Below, in pieces: positions 11,682 through 24,047 of a DNA stretch of 64,000 bases. Below the pieces are notes generated by a model. The model worked only from the letters and a program-made list of their open reading frames with translations, was not told the origin of the DNA and did not search any database. How positions within the stretch are numbered: position 1 is the stretch's first letter; the number at the start of each line of letters is the position of its first letter. Source of the DNA: Crocodylus rhombifer (lineage: Eukaryota; Chordata; Crocodylia; Crocodylidae); the NCBI GenBank assembly GCA_038503035.1, contig JAVSML010019225.1, positions 24,178 to 88,177 of the forward strand, written 5' to 3'. The position numbers and the translations under genes are program-made.

Positions 11682-14122
11682 CTCCACATGCCACTATGCT
11701 TTAAACATAGGACTGGAAAAGACCTCTCCTAGGCCATTGATTACAGCAGCTGGTGAAAAGTATGGCTGTTCACTTAAGTGTCATACATCAAAGGGGGCAT
11801 GACACACTCTTAGGGTGGCCCCTGACACATCCCCAGCATACAGAATATCCACTTGCTAAAGGGTGGGACCACTGGCACTCCCGACCAATCAGTGGTGAGG
11901 GGAAGAGCTCTCTACCTCTTTGACCAATCAGCAGCAAGGGGTGGGGGCACCAGGATCATCCACCTCCCTCCCTGGCTGGCTCAGAACCCTGTTCTTCCTG
12001 GCTGTGTACCACCCTAGCTCTAGGTACAGCCAGTAGAATCGTGAGGACAAATGACTGATGTGTATTTCCACCAATGAACTGAAAAACAGGACTTTTTGCA
12101 ATGCATTCCTCATTCAGAAATGGACGGGGACAAAGGCCTTAAAACAAGACAGTCTGGTATTAAACAGGACCAGTGACCACCCTGCATATTCTGGGATCTG
12201 TGTTGCCTTCCTTTTGCATTCTTGATGGAGTTGGTTTTGATCTTAAAATCCTTAAGCACAAGCAAACAAGCAAAATGAAACAAAAATCCTGCCTTAGAGA
12301 CTGGCTCATTGCCTGGCCTACATGGCCAGAGTTGCCAGCAGCAGAGACTCATCTGAAGTGCCCTGATTTTTTTTTATTTTTATTTTTTTTAAATTTTTTT
12401 AGCAAAAGAGCTGTGGCCTGGGTGTGTTTTTCCAGGTGCTCTTAACATTGGAATTTACTGCCTACCCACAAAGCCTGAAATAGCCCAGATTTGTTGAGCT
12501 CAGGTCTTATAGCAAGGCCCATCTATTTACCCAGGCTGTTGAGGAAAGGAGGGGCACAAGGAAGGCTGATATTTATAGGTGAACTGGACCACTCTTTTGG
12601 TTTGACTTCATTTCTTGATAGTTTTCCCAAGTAGGGATAAGTAAAAGCTTCTAGCTTATTTCTTAGACAAGTCTTATTTTAACTATGTCTAAAGGGCCTA
12701 GAGTCTGGATTAGGTGCTTTTTTATACATACATGTATATAAAATAAAATAAACTTACAAATCAGTTGTCACTACTCACAATGCCACTCTGCCCATGATCT
12801 CTGCTTTTAGTTTCTGAAAAAAAGTTACTGTTTTGCTTAGTTGGTTAATGTCCATTGCTTGCAGGAAACAATTGAAATGCAAGAATGCTAACACTGAAAG
12901 GAACTTGGATAACAAAGGAGAATTTCCAAGTTGGCCATTTTGGTATTCTTTTGTATTTGTAGTTGTTGTTGTTGTTAGGAGTCCTTCCTGTTATTGCTTA
13001 TTGTGCATACCTAGCATTTGCAGTTTAAGGTTTCACTTTTTTGTTGTTAAAGATTCCTGGGCATATTCTGACAGGTTATCTAATGCGGCGGGCTTCACAA
13101 ATACCTTAATTTATACATCACATTTTCTACTAGGAATTTATGCTTCCAGTTTTTAAAGTTGTACCCAGGTTTATTGTGTTTTATTTTTTACATCTTGCCT
13201 ACATTTTAGAGATTTGTAAAATAGCTTTGCAATAAAGCATCTGTTTAAAGAAGCATTTTTAGTAATTTCCAAACATGCTTATCCATTCAAGGGCAGCACA
13301 TTTCTCAAATGCACAACCATGATTAAATATAATCTTTTTATTTAAGATGCCAATTCAAATTGAACTGTGGGACTTTAAATAGAATTGCTATTGACATTGT
13401 TTCCCTTCATTTCATTTAAGTGTAAATTGGACGTATACACTAGAGAGTAAAGTTTAATTTATATTAATAACAGCATCTTTCAGCTAGAATGTAACCTAAC
13501 GCTATAGAGTTGGGGGTGAGCTAGGAAGAGATTATTTTACTGAACAAGGTACAAAGATTCATCCTGATAGAAAGAAAAGTAACAAGAGTAAATGGAAGAA
13601 AAGAAAAACATGTAAATGGTGATAAAGACTTACACTGAGGGGAGGATAGAAAGAGGTGGCAATTGGGAAAAGTGGGAAGAGATTGAGGTTTATTGCTAAA
13701 TATGGAATAAAGCAAAGAAGAAATTATTGAGGTCTGAAGAAAGGCAGTGACTCACCTACACAGAGGATGGGAGTTTGAGATGAGCTTGCAAGTGAGATGT
13801 GCAGGAAGTAGGTTAAATATGAAATTAAAGTAAAATAAACTGGTAACAGGCATGTAAAAGTATCATCACAATTTTTTTCCCCCATTTTTAAAAGTTTTTA
13901 TTTTGTTGTTTTGTGCTTTGCTTTGTGTGCAGCTTACATGATTTCTGGCAGTTTCACCTACAGACTTTGGAGTGTCTGGAGAGGGTGGTCACATCAGAAG
14001 AGGCTGAAATTTGCCTTCCACCTCTCCTACTTACTAATTGAAAGGGGGTAGCATCTGGAGTTAGAGTCTGGGGGGGTGGAGGTAATAATAATGGCATGGT
14101 GGAAACAGATGTCACGTTTGCA

Positions 14123-14146
14123 CCACCATAAAGATTTTTATGGTGG
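14123..14146. repeat. Perfect 10-bp-arm hairpin
   Basis: CCACCATAAA and TTTATGGTGG are perfect inverted arms around GATT. No T-run follows, and the setting is intronic. It may be the apex of an old foldback element. Confidence 0.55.
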
Positions 14147-14864
14147 CACAAAAGCAAACAGCCTTCCATACTCCTTGTATTTGCCACAGATGCCCAAAAT
14201 TTGTGGCCACCAAAATGTGTTAATAGCTTCAGTGTATTGCCTGTGGTCTCCAGCCACCCTGGGCAGGTGCTCCTGGGGTGCCCAATCCTGTGTACCCTGA
14301 GAAATCACATGCAGGATCAGGCCCCTCAGGCCCCAGGAGTGCCTGCATGGCTTTCCCCTCTTAGAGATATTTGCCCCAGATAATCTCCTTGGTGCATCTA
14401 TGTAAGCAGGGAAAGAGGGAGTTCCCAACCTAGAGACGTGCCTTAGCAATTGCCTGGAGTTCATCTCTGCAAGTGGGAAACGCCCCTTAAAGAAAATTTG
14501 GACCCTGGGGAATCTCTGAGACACATTTCTAAGTGGGGAACATGTTGCCTGTTATCTCGCAGGATCAGGCCTGTGCCCAAAGTAGGACAATGGGTGATAT
14601 TTTTCATCCAATGAAACAGATCAGCTGTGAAGGGAGACATCCTATCATAGCTGATCCACTTCATTTGGCAACATCTGTTTATACCCAGTGTCAAAAAAGC
14701 AACACAGTAGGGAGAAAAGGTTTTGGACTAAGCTCAGTGAGAATCAAGTTAAGTTTTCATGGTTTCAAAAATGTTCCTGTTTCTGCTCCACATGGTGATG
14801 AACCTGGGATCTTTGTAAGTTTTTCCCAAAACAAAAGGGATATGGACCCACTCTGAAATAGCAG

Positions 14865-14985
14865 CTAGCCTGGTGGTCAGGCACTTGCTTAGAATGTAGG
14901 ATGTAGAGGATCAGGAACCTGGAACCATAACGTCCCACGTCCTTGGTGAGTGCCCTAGTCGCTAGGGTATTGGATGTCTCATTTA
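14865..14985. repeat. tRNA-derived SINE relic
   Basis: TAGCCTGGTGGTCAGGCACT looks like the A-box half of a tRNA-type SINE head. The right part, GTGCCCTAGTCGCTAGGGTA, looks like a second head in inverse orientation. It is degraded and not a tRNA gene, because no B box with a matching stem is present. Confidence 0.4.
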
Positions 14986-15618
14986 AGTTGTCTCTTTCTT
15001 CTCCCTACTCTTTACCACTTAAATATGGATATTTTTTCCCGATGAACATTCATCTAAATTGTTATGCATCACAAAGAAAATTCGTAGTTCCAATGAAAAA
15101 CGTTCCCTGAAAAATATCTTGGTACCACTATTCTTCACTGTCAAAAAGATGCATTTTTACCACCAGAAAACTTAACATTGTTTATAGCTATTTGACTGGA
15201 AATTTTAGAGAGAATGCAAGAATCTAATATTTAATGTGATTTAGGTTGGAGAGGTAACATGGGTGAGAGAGCATAAGTTGGACTTTTCTAGTTACATAAT
15301 GTGATTAAAAAAAAAAAAATCTGTTTCTTTTTTTCCACTAGGATAGATCCAAACAGAAAAATGTAAACAGTAAGCACAGATAATTAAATAACCTGCAGAG
15401 TGATCTGGAAGTGAAGGAGAACTGTTGACATCATTGTGAATGACACCATTTCACCATTAGGTGTTTACAAATGTGTTGAGGTTAAATTATAAGTCTGAAC
15501 ACATAAAAGATCTGAGAAATGATTGTTTCCTCTTTATGGAATCTATGTTTTGATCATATGTATAGAATACTTGTGTATTTCTTTTTAAATGACTTTCCCT
15601 TTCTTTCCCATTTTGCAG

Positions 15619-15755
15619 TCATATAGAAAAAATTACAACATGGCAAGACCCTCGAAAGACTATGAATCAGGCACTGAATCACATGAACCATCATTCTACA
15701 GCCACTTCCACACCAATGCCACAGAGATCAATGGCAATGTCCCAGCCAAATCTTG
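15619..15755 (+). CDS. WWTR1: WWTR1 (TAZ) coding exon: second half of WW domain and linker
   Basis: WWTR1/TAZ is a nuclear-cytoplasmic co-activator that binds TEAD factors and is held in check by Hippo kinases. This exon starts after a pyrimidine-rich acceptor ending TTTTGCAG and ends before donor GTGAGT. Its first base completes a codon from the upstream exon (phase 2), then the frame reads HIEKITTWQDPRKT. This is the second strand and terminal part of the WW domain, with the second signature Trp at 15641-15643 and the conserved Pro shortly after; WW domains bind PPxY partners. The rest encodes the Met/Pro/Ser linker ending QPNL. The last base (15755) is the first base of a Val codon finished in the next exon. 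The match to vertebrate TAZ is close and YAP1 is excluded by the linker. The first half of the WW domain is not in the window. Confidence 0.96.
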
Positions 15756-16556
15756 GTGAGTACTGGGTGTTATGTCCTACCTGAAAAAGCTTAGCGCTGG
15801 CTCTATTATCATCATTTCCCAGAGTACTTTTTGCTTTAGTGTACATAATAATAAACCTCAGTGATTCCATCACCAGGCCAGACAGCATATCCCCACATCT
15901 TCTATTGATAATTTCTCTTTTTATAGTGTTAGGAGCCAGGAACAGTGCTATTAAAGATATGGTTCTGATATCTTCAGGAGGTGTTGTATTTTGGAACCAG
16001 CATGTTAAGTCACTGTTGTGTTATCAAGGATGCAAAAATATATTTGCCCTCTATTTTTTAGTGCACATGTGCTATAAAATTACCCTGCACAAAATGCTAG
16101 AATGGTATTTGTCTTGAGCCTTTCTTCTTCTTGCTCAGGTCAAAGGTAGTTATGTGCCATTTATGTGCTACTTTATGCATAGTTATATATTTTTGTTTTG
16201 AAAATATCAAACTGATTGACACTAAGATACAAAGCAATGAATAAGAATGTTTTAGTTAAAATGCACATCATCTCAGGACTTTCACTAAATAATTTGGGTA
16301 CTTAAATATCCTGGGTTTAGCAGAGCAGCTAAGTACATGTTTTAATTTGAACACATATTTAAGTTTCCTTGATTTTGCTGAATCTGGGCCTTTGCAAATG
16401 AAACCAGAATGGTTCTGAAAAGTCAAAAGAAGGAAATGGGGGAGGGGGGAACAAAAATTCCTTCCTTGTTGGAATGAATAGGGGGAAAAAAAATCCCTTC
16501 TTTATTTGACTGAATTCAGATTAATTATTTAACTTGTATTTCACCTTTCCTTAGAG

Positions 16557-16762
16557 CAATTGGGGCCAGACTTTTTGGCAGGAATGCCACAAAATATGCC
16601 CCATCCCCTTCCTAAGTGTGTCTCTAATCCTCTTCCTCTGGCTTGTCTGCTGTTCTGCTTTCTGCTCCCCCCCATTTGTCACTCTGCTGCCTGCTCTTTC
16701 CCTAGTCTCCATGTGCCATACAAGGAGACTGTCATGGCACGTGTGATGCAGATTGGCCATCC
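16557..16762. mobile_element. hAT-type MITE, family copy 2
   Basis: It shares its TIRs and C/T-rich interior, including CTGCTGTTCTGCTTTCTGCT, with the copy at 2331-2523. Flanking CCTTAGAG (16549-16556) and TTCTAGAG (16763-16770) agree at 5 of 8 positions, a decayed target duplication at best. Confidence 0.6.
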
Positions 16763-19700
16763 TTCTAGAGCACCCTAAAGGCCTAGATAGTAGTATTTTC
16801 AATATAGTTCAGCTGGAAGGAGTCTTAAGACTGCCAACAGTCACCTGTGGAAGCAATATGAAAGATATAGTTTTGTATATAGTTACTTTTATGCTGGGTT
16901 TTTGAAGAATACTTTACTTATGACCAGCCCATGAGGCAAACCATCCCCTATGCTCTTTCCATTTGCTTTTTCCCCCTCAACAACTGTGATTGCTTCGGTA
17001 TTTACAATACAAAGCTGTTAGTTATGCTGTATGAATCACTGGACAGTAGCAGATGTATTGCAAGAATGGATTTCTGAAGATGAAACCTGAGTCAGCTCCA
17101 AAAGGCTGGGGTGTACTTTACTACATAGCAATAGCAACATGTAGCTATTTCGAATTACAGCTGCCTGTAGTTCACTCTGTTTATAACAATGTTAAAATAC
17201 AGACTCAAAGATAAAAAGTTATTCTTTGCTCAGTCTAACATCTCATCTGATGTTGGCAACTTTATTTCCTATACATTAAAAAAGGGAAGAAACCCATTAC
17301 CACAACTGTTTAAAGCCAGGTATCCTTCCAGTGCTGGTAAATAATTGTTTAGACGGAGGGGAAAAAACCCTCAAAACAAAGACACCTTAAAGTTTGTGGG
17401 GCAAGTTCTAGATGTAGATGAGAGGAATTAGAAATAAAAGCCAGGTGGTGTTCTGACCCATCTGGTTTTAATAACAAGTTATTCTCGAAGGGACTAGGAC
17501 CTGAGGAAATGACAGTATGAGTCACATTTTATCAATGAAGCCTTTCCACTGACTTTGATACCTGTGAATATGCCCTTGAATTGCCTCAGGTACACGTTAC
17601 ATTTATTTAGCAACCCCTACCCCACATACCATTTCACAGGAGGGACCACATATTTCTTCCAAGTTTGTGCAGCACCTAGCGCTGTGGCATCTTCCCTCTG
17701 TTCATGACTGGGGTTACTAGGCTCTACCACAATACAAGTAGTAAGAAATTTCCACAGTGTCTAATATTTACTTAATCAAAGGGGTCATTTGTGCAAGATC
17801 ATTCCTCAGCCCAAGTTGTTGGGCCTTTTTTGGTCCTATTACTTTTTGGAGGGATGGTCTGGGAGTACTTGTGGCTACACAGTATTATTTTAGTTTTCTG
17901 TCATAAGCTCTGCTGCATCACAGTTTCTGGCATTGATCCAAACCACTGAAATGTACAAGTTAAAAACCTTAATGAGAAAAGGGTGTTGACTTGGAAAATA
18001 AGACCTGGAGCATCACTTTATTTATAAACAAAAATAAAAATAATTCCGTTTTAGTAGAGCAAAAACTGTTCATATTCACAAAGATTGCAAGATTGTGGTT
18101 TAAAAAAACATTTAAACTTTCATCTTATCTGCAACAGTATCCTCTGGCTACTGTATGTGACAGTTCAAAGTGCACAGGACCAGTTTCCAGTTCCTTATCA
18201 TGATCACTCTATTTTTGAAATTATTTTTGCCAAACGAAAGTGACACATCGTTTTGCTATTTTGTCATATTGCCAGTGTTATCCTAAAACCTTCTCTACTG
18301 AGTTCACGTTAGACATTTAAGTGATCCTTTTGTTGGAATAGTGCTCAGGCCCCTGAGCCAGAAGCTATTGTGCCAACATCTACCAGACATCACAGGAAAA
18401 ATGAAAACTGGATAGCAAGTTAAACCACCCTTCTGGTAGTGGTTGGTTCAGAACCCTTTAGTAAAAGCAGTCTACACCTCTGTCTGTTGCCCGAGCATTT
18501 TTCTGTACTGTAGAAATTAAAAGAGATATTTTTCTTTTGAAGATGTGCCACCTACTAGGAAGGTTTTTAAATATTCCAGGTCTGAGTCCTGGTCTGCACT
18601 TCCAATGACTAACATATGTGTTTTTCTTGCTAGGCTTGTGATGAGATGGAAAATATAGTCTGTTCCGTACAACTTGTTGCATTAGTATAACTTTCCCTCA
18701 ACTATGTTTGCTGGGAAGTATTGAAAGGCACTTTTAAACATTATATCAAAAGTAAATAGTGTTCCAAATTGATACCACATCCTAATATGTGTGTGGCTGA
18801 GAAGGTAGAAAAACCTATAGTGAAAGTTCATTAAAATTCACAGATTTATATTAAGGAATGTGGGTTTTTTCTTTTCTACTCTTGTTTTTCTGATTCTGGT
18901 AAATTTATGAAGGCTTCTTATAACTTTTACCAGTTCTGTTTTTTTTAAATGATATGTAATACAGAAATCAGAAGGTATTTCTCGCTGTGGTATCTTGTTT
19001 ATAGTAGACTTCTACCGCTGACTTGTATGAAGTTAGGTGAGATTTCTGCTTTCAGTTATATCCATGAAGATCCACTAAAGTAGTTGGGTGAGAACAGAAT
19101 ATGAACCCTAGATCTTTAAATCAGTGTTGTTGGCTAACAAATGTTGAGATACTGTCAATTTTAAATCCCCCTCTCATTCATTTCTCCAAAAGTATTAGTT
19201 TCTGACCATACAAAGAAGTGGACTATTTTAGTAAGTGAAGCCTTCTGAGATGAAGACCTTTCTGCTAGAAGTGGAACAGAGGAAATGACCTTTCTCCTGA
19301 AGGAGGGAAGCATAGTACTGTCTTTTCAGAAACATTAGATGCATGTGATTTTGCTTAATGCTGGATCTGCATATGGATCCATTTTCTATTTAACCTGACC
19401 TGTATGAATCTGTGCTCATCCCCAGGTGCCTGAAGAAAAAAATTAATAAAGTGGACTAAAATGGAGTCAGTCTCCCTTAAACCTATGCATTATAATACTT
19501 TTTGGGGGACCGGAGAGCCTTCTCTTATCAGTTAGCATCCATCTTTGTATAGACTTTGTATGCCTTTCTTGTTAAGTACATTTTACTTACGTGAATTAGT
19601 AATATTAACTTGTGTGCACAGCTCATAGAGATCGTACTTGATTTTTAGGATCTATTTCTAAATGGCTTGTGAAAGGTTAATAAATTACTAATAGATGGTT

Positions 19701-20228
19701 AATCATTATGGAGTGTTACAAACTCCAGCAGATCAATAGCTCATGTCTGTAATACATGTTATAGCTACTATTCCATTTATAAATGTTTTTATAAACAATT
19801 TATGAATGGAACATTGATATAAAGAGTAACCCACGCATAAATATGTCAAATTCAGGGTTGTAAAGAAACATTGTTCTACAGTGGCTTTAATGGCAGTCAC
19901 TGGAATAAGAAGGTTTCTATGGATTGTTTTGTGCTAAAGAAAAAACAGACCCTTAGGAGAAAGTTTAATTCATGTCTGCAAGAAATTAATTGAACACTGA
20001 TAGATCATCAGGTCTCCACTTGGTATGACATATATACTGTGCCTGTGCAATATACACAATCATGTAGATTTTTACCTTGCCTTATTTAGGGCTACCTGCC
20101 TGAAACCATTTGGGTGATCATGTCCAGCTGTTGAGGATAATCTGGCCTTAATTAAATGTTAAGGTTCATTATTATCCAGTTGTTTTGTTTTGGAAGTAAT
20201 GAAAGCATACCCAAGTCCAAGTATTTGC

Positions 20229-20252
20229 TTTTTTTTTTTTTTTTTTTTTTTT
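20229..20252. repeat. Poly-T tract, 24 T
   Basis: An uninterrupted homopolymer. No retroposed body was recognised next to it. Confidence 0.9.
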
Positions 20253-21142
20253 ATATAACTCAGTTTGTGTTTCTAAGTCTCAGTAGCATCTGCTTAGAAA
20301 AATGCTAACAGCAAATTAGGCCTCATTGCAAAGAAGTTAGTGGAACTGCTCATACCTCTGAGCATGCATCTTTATACTTTCAGTTTAAGGATGCAGCTTT
20401 ACTACAGACCCTAAATGGGTGTGGAATATAAAGCAAGACTCTCTTTCTGTCTTTTAATATCTTGTTTAACATGTTTTCATTCATCCTTCCACAAATGTTT
20501 AGAGATCTCATAATGAACCACAACAAATGGTGCTATTCAGTTACCTTTTAAAATTGTCAAAGGAATTTGAAAAGGAGTTATTGAAAGATTACACTGCATT
20601 TCATGAGGTTCAGGTATTGGAGCATGGGCTTCCCCTAACCTCTTTGACCCTGTTCAAGACAAGAATCACAACAATTCGGACACAATACATTGTCATTTGT
20701 TTTCTGCTATTACATAAACTAGGCCACAGGCAGCCCATAACAAGTTAAGTTGTGGCCCTCAAGCCTTTGCTCAGCTGTTGCTCCCCCAACCATCACTCTG
20801 ACTGCAATGGGGTAGGGCAAGCAAGTGCAGTACAGCCTTGCACAGTTCAGGTCAAAGAGCTGAGGGTGATCCTGTGCAGTGCGCAATGAGGAAGTGCATG
20901 CAGTCTAGTGGGGGGGGGAGGAACCACATGGTTATGTGATATAATGGTGGGGGAAATGGCCCATGCAGTGTTGGGAGTGGGGTATCTGTATGTTATGGGG
21001 ACTGAAAGGCCCACAGCTGTGCAGCTCCTGCTGCTGTGGCCTCCAGGGCATTCAGCCTCCACTTAGAATTTGGACCGCCCTGGCACAAACCAGAAATATA
21101 TTTTCAGAATCGTTTTATCATCCAAGAAATATTGCTTACAAG

Positions 21143-22290
21143 CAGGGGTGGGCAAAATGGCAGATCTGGCTGGTGGCAGGACTCCATTTCCTAGCAGCCT
21201 CTGCCTGCATGGCTGGGGGCCAGTTTCCATAGAGACTGCAGCAGCTGCACTGTGATAGCACAAAGCCAGGGCTTCCATGGAGACCGGCTTCAGCAATGCT
21301 GGCAGGGCACGCAGCAGGGTGCGGAGCTGCTCCAGAGCCGGGCTGGGATCTTGTGACAGTGACAGCATGGTCCAGAGGTGGGACAGACCTGCAATCTGCA
21401 TCCTGCATGCTCTGGGCAGGGTTGTGCAGGCAGCATATCAAGGCTATCAAGGCTCTGCCCCAGATTCTTGCATTGGTGACAGCATGGTCTGAAGTCAGGG
21501 CAGAGTCAGTCTGCTGCCTGCATACCCCTGCCCAGACCATGCAGGCTGCAGATCGCAGCTCTGCCCTGGCTCTGGATCATGATATCACTGCTGCAAGATC
21601 CCAGCCCAGCTCTGGAGCAGCTCCCTGCCCTGCCACATGCCCTACCAGCAGGGGCAGCGCTAGGGAGGGGCTTGAGAGGGGGAGGGGGCTATAGCCAGGA
21701 CTGTCTCTGGGTGGGGGGCACAAATTGGGGCAACTGCCCTGGGCCCCATGCTTTGTGGGGCTCTGCAGAGCTGGGCAGAGAGGCCACAGCTGTAGTTTAG
21801 CCCATCTTCCCGTCTGGTGGTTAGACGGCTCTTTGCTTGTTCCAGCCACCACCCATCCCACTGCATCTGGTGTGCATTCGCTCCCTGGTGTAAGTGTGCT
21901 ATGGGACAGGGATGAGGACCCTGGGCCTCATGCCCTGCTGGGATCATCTCTGGCTATAGCTGCCCCAGAATTCCCCATAGCCTCCCCATAGCCACTCCTC
22001 CCAGTGCTGCCACTACTGCCCACCCTGTGCAGGCGGCAGCAGCTGAGCCCACCCTGCTCCCAGCCACAGCACAGCCCCCCGCTCCCCAAGAAGAGGCTGG
22101 CACCACTGCTGCCTGCCAGCACTGTGGGGGCCAGTCTCCACAGAAATCCCAGCCCTGTGCTATGAAGCGGGACTGCTGCTGCTAGGATCTCCATGGAAAC
22201 TGGCCCCAGCCCTGTGGGCAGGGGCTGCTGGGAAATGGAGTCCACTGCCAGCTGGATCCAACCCATGGGCCAGACTTTGCCCACCCCTGG
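21143..22290. mobile_element. Palindromic hAT-like element, 1.15 kb, with perfect 8-bp target duplication
   Basis: CTTACAAG flanks both sides (21135-21142 and 22291-22298). The ends are CAGGGGTGGGCAAAATGG on the left and, reverse-complemented, CCAGGGGTGGGCAAAGTC on the right. The first 100 bp and last 100 bp are largely inverse copies (CTCCATTTCCTAGCAGCC against GCTGCTGGGAAATGGAG). A second inverted pair lies inside: about 21305-21375 against 21565-21650, around GAGCTGCTCCAGAGC. The element is G/C-rich, which explains the many overlapping open frames. No transposase is present. Confidence 0.7.
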
Positions 22291-22832
22291 CTTACAAGGT
22301 TCAGAATTGTCCAGTTAAAATTAAGACATCAGTTTATCCTCGGTAGAAGATGACCACTTCCCTAGGACTTCTAGCTTCCACAGTGCTCTCCAGATAAAAA
22401 CTATTTCTCGTACATGAATAGTTTTGAATCTATAAGGGTAGAATTCCTAAGTGGCGCTGAGCCGCTCCGGCTTTGGAACTTTTGTCAATGTGAATCTGAA
22501 GGGCGCTGGAAGGGCTCTCTCCAGGAGAGACTGGCTGATGGAATAGCCCATCAATCAGCTGCTTGTACAGTTCACTAAGTCATAACTTCCCAGGGATGTT
22601 TTCAGACCTTTTGTTTGATGTATGCCTTGGATTTCCTGTTAAGTTACTCCTGTACGGTGTTTGAAGTTCTGTTACTGTGTGTAGTCTTTTCTTCCTCTAT
22701 TTCCTGTTGAAAGTGAAATATGTGTTTTTTTTTCAGCTGTCCATCTACCATAAATCTCAGTGTATGTTGCTAGTTGGCAGTGACTGGTGAAAGCTGCTGT
22801 GTCCTACTTTTCTCCGTGTAATTCTTAATGAG

Positions 22833-24047
22833 CGCGGATCCGGGTTTTCCATTTCCCATGGGAAATATGGAGTAAACTGGATTTTACCAGAGGCAAATGT
22901 GGATTTATCATTTTACCAGAGAAACCCACAGATTTTGCAGTTTTGCAATATGCTCTCTGCAGGCTGGCATAGTGCCGCCCCCTCCCCCCCAAGCTGGGGC
23001 TGCTACCCAGCTGGGCAGTGCTTGGGGCTGGGGGCCCGGGGCTGTAATGCACAGCTGCAGGGCCCCAGCTGGGAGCAGGATGGGGCTGTGGGCGCCTCAT
23101 CCAGGAGGTGGGAGGGGGTGGGGTTGGCTCCTTGCTGCTGTGTGCAGTCCTAGGGGGGACTCCATGCAGGGGGGACCGACACCCTGCAGGTCTGTGTGCA
23201 GGGGGATGGGAGTGGGTGTGGGCTGTGCACTGTGGCTCCAGCCCTGCTGCCCTACTCTGGGGCCTTGGCAGCCCAGCAGGCGTGACCCAGCAGTGCAGGG
23301 CACAGCATGGCTGCGCAGAGCAGCTGCTCACTACTGCGAGCTCTGTGCTGCCCTGGCAATGCATCCCCTGCATGCGTGTCAGCCTGAGTCTCGAACATTA
23401 TGGAATCCTCACTGCAGCTGCTCACGCAAGGGGCGCGTCGCCAGGGCAGTGCGAAGGTGGTGGTGGCAAGCAGCCCTGCACCTTTCCTGCATGGCAGCTC
23501 ACAGCCCTGCAGCACCAGGTCACACCGTGCTGCAGAGGCCCAGAGAGAGGAGAGCAGGGTGGGATCCTGCAGTGCACAGCCTGTGCCCACCCCCATCCCC
23601 ACCCCATGCACGGATCTGGGGTGCATGGGTCCCCCTGCCTCCCAGGAGTGGGGAACCACCCCTTTCCTCCTCCCCCCCCAGTCTGCAGGCAGTAGGGGGG
23701 AGCTAATCTCTGCTCTGTTGCAGCAGCCACTGCTTCCTGATGGGGGCAGGGGGCTGCAGAACAGTGTCCCTGGCCCCATAGCCCTGGCAGCTGGGGGCCC
23801 CCTCCAGCAGGGCTGGGGGAGTAGGGGCTGTGGGGACTATGGGGGGGGGGTGAAGTGAGAGGCACCGGCAGGGCCAGGGGCTATGGGTGAGGAGTGAGGG
23901 ACACCAGCAGGTCTGTGGGGGGGTCTTTAGTTTTAATCACGGATTTTGGGGGTTTTATTAGAGAATTTGCAATTTTTATCTCAATTTTTATTCTCACAAG
24001 AGAATTTATGATTTTTTTTTTTTAATCAGGGAAAACCGGGATTCCTG
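22833..24047. mobile_element. hAT-like element, 1.2 kb, with 'CGGTTTTCC' ends
   Basis: TTAATGAG (22825-22832) and TTGATGAG (24048-24055) form a 7/8 target duplication. The terminal inverted repeats CGCGGATCCGGGTTTTCC and CAGGAATCCCGGTTTTCC agree at 14 of 18 positions. A/T-rich subterminal parts (CATTTTACCAGAGAAACC; CTCACAAGAGAATTTATG) flank a very G/C-rich core with long spurious open frames up to 269 codons. Those translations are Pro/Gly/Cys/Trp-rich low complexity and lack any transposase motif. Confidence 0.6.

Larger units (their letters stand above)
1..15618 (+). other. WWTR1: WWTR1 intron upstream of the WW-domain exon (5' end outside window)
   Basis: This is non-coding sequence between the first coding exon (upstream) and the exon at 15619. 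Short open frames here have no recognisable products. Placed repeats are an old LINE/SINE-like relic (930-1145), a hAT-type MITE (2331-2523), a second MITE (2813-3264), a 0.75-kb MITE (7100-7846), a hAT-like element with a CR1 fragment (10124-11681) and a tRNA-type SINE relic (14865-14985). The stretch 400-620 is purine-rich and looks like an old LINE tail, but I cannot name it. I see nothing assignable in 3270-7095, 7850-10115 and 11690-14860 beyond homopolymer tracts, one perfect hairpin at 14123-14146, and purine-biased sequence at 13520-13850. Confidence 0.85.

Noticed and set aside
11880..11940. Two GACCAATCAG motifs about 45 bp apart, like a promoter or LTR CCAAT pair
   Set aside because: No TATA box, LTR ends or primer-binding site were found nearby; two short motifs in intron are not enough.
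14865..14985. Possible tRNA gene
   Set aside because: Only an A-box-like half is present and stems do not close; better explained as a SINE relic.
21063..22284. Many overlapping open frames of 60-134 codons on both strands
   Set aside because: They are by-products of the G/C-rich palindromic element at 21143-22290.
22897..23706. Open frame of 269 codons on the + strand
   Set aside because: It lies inside the G/C-rich core of a hAT-like element, the opposite strand and other frames are equally open, and the product is low-complexity without a known domain.
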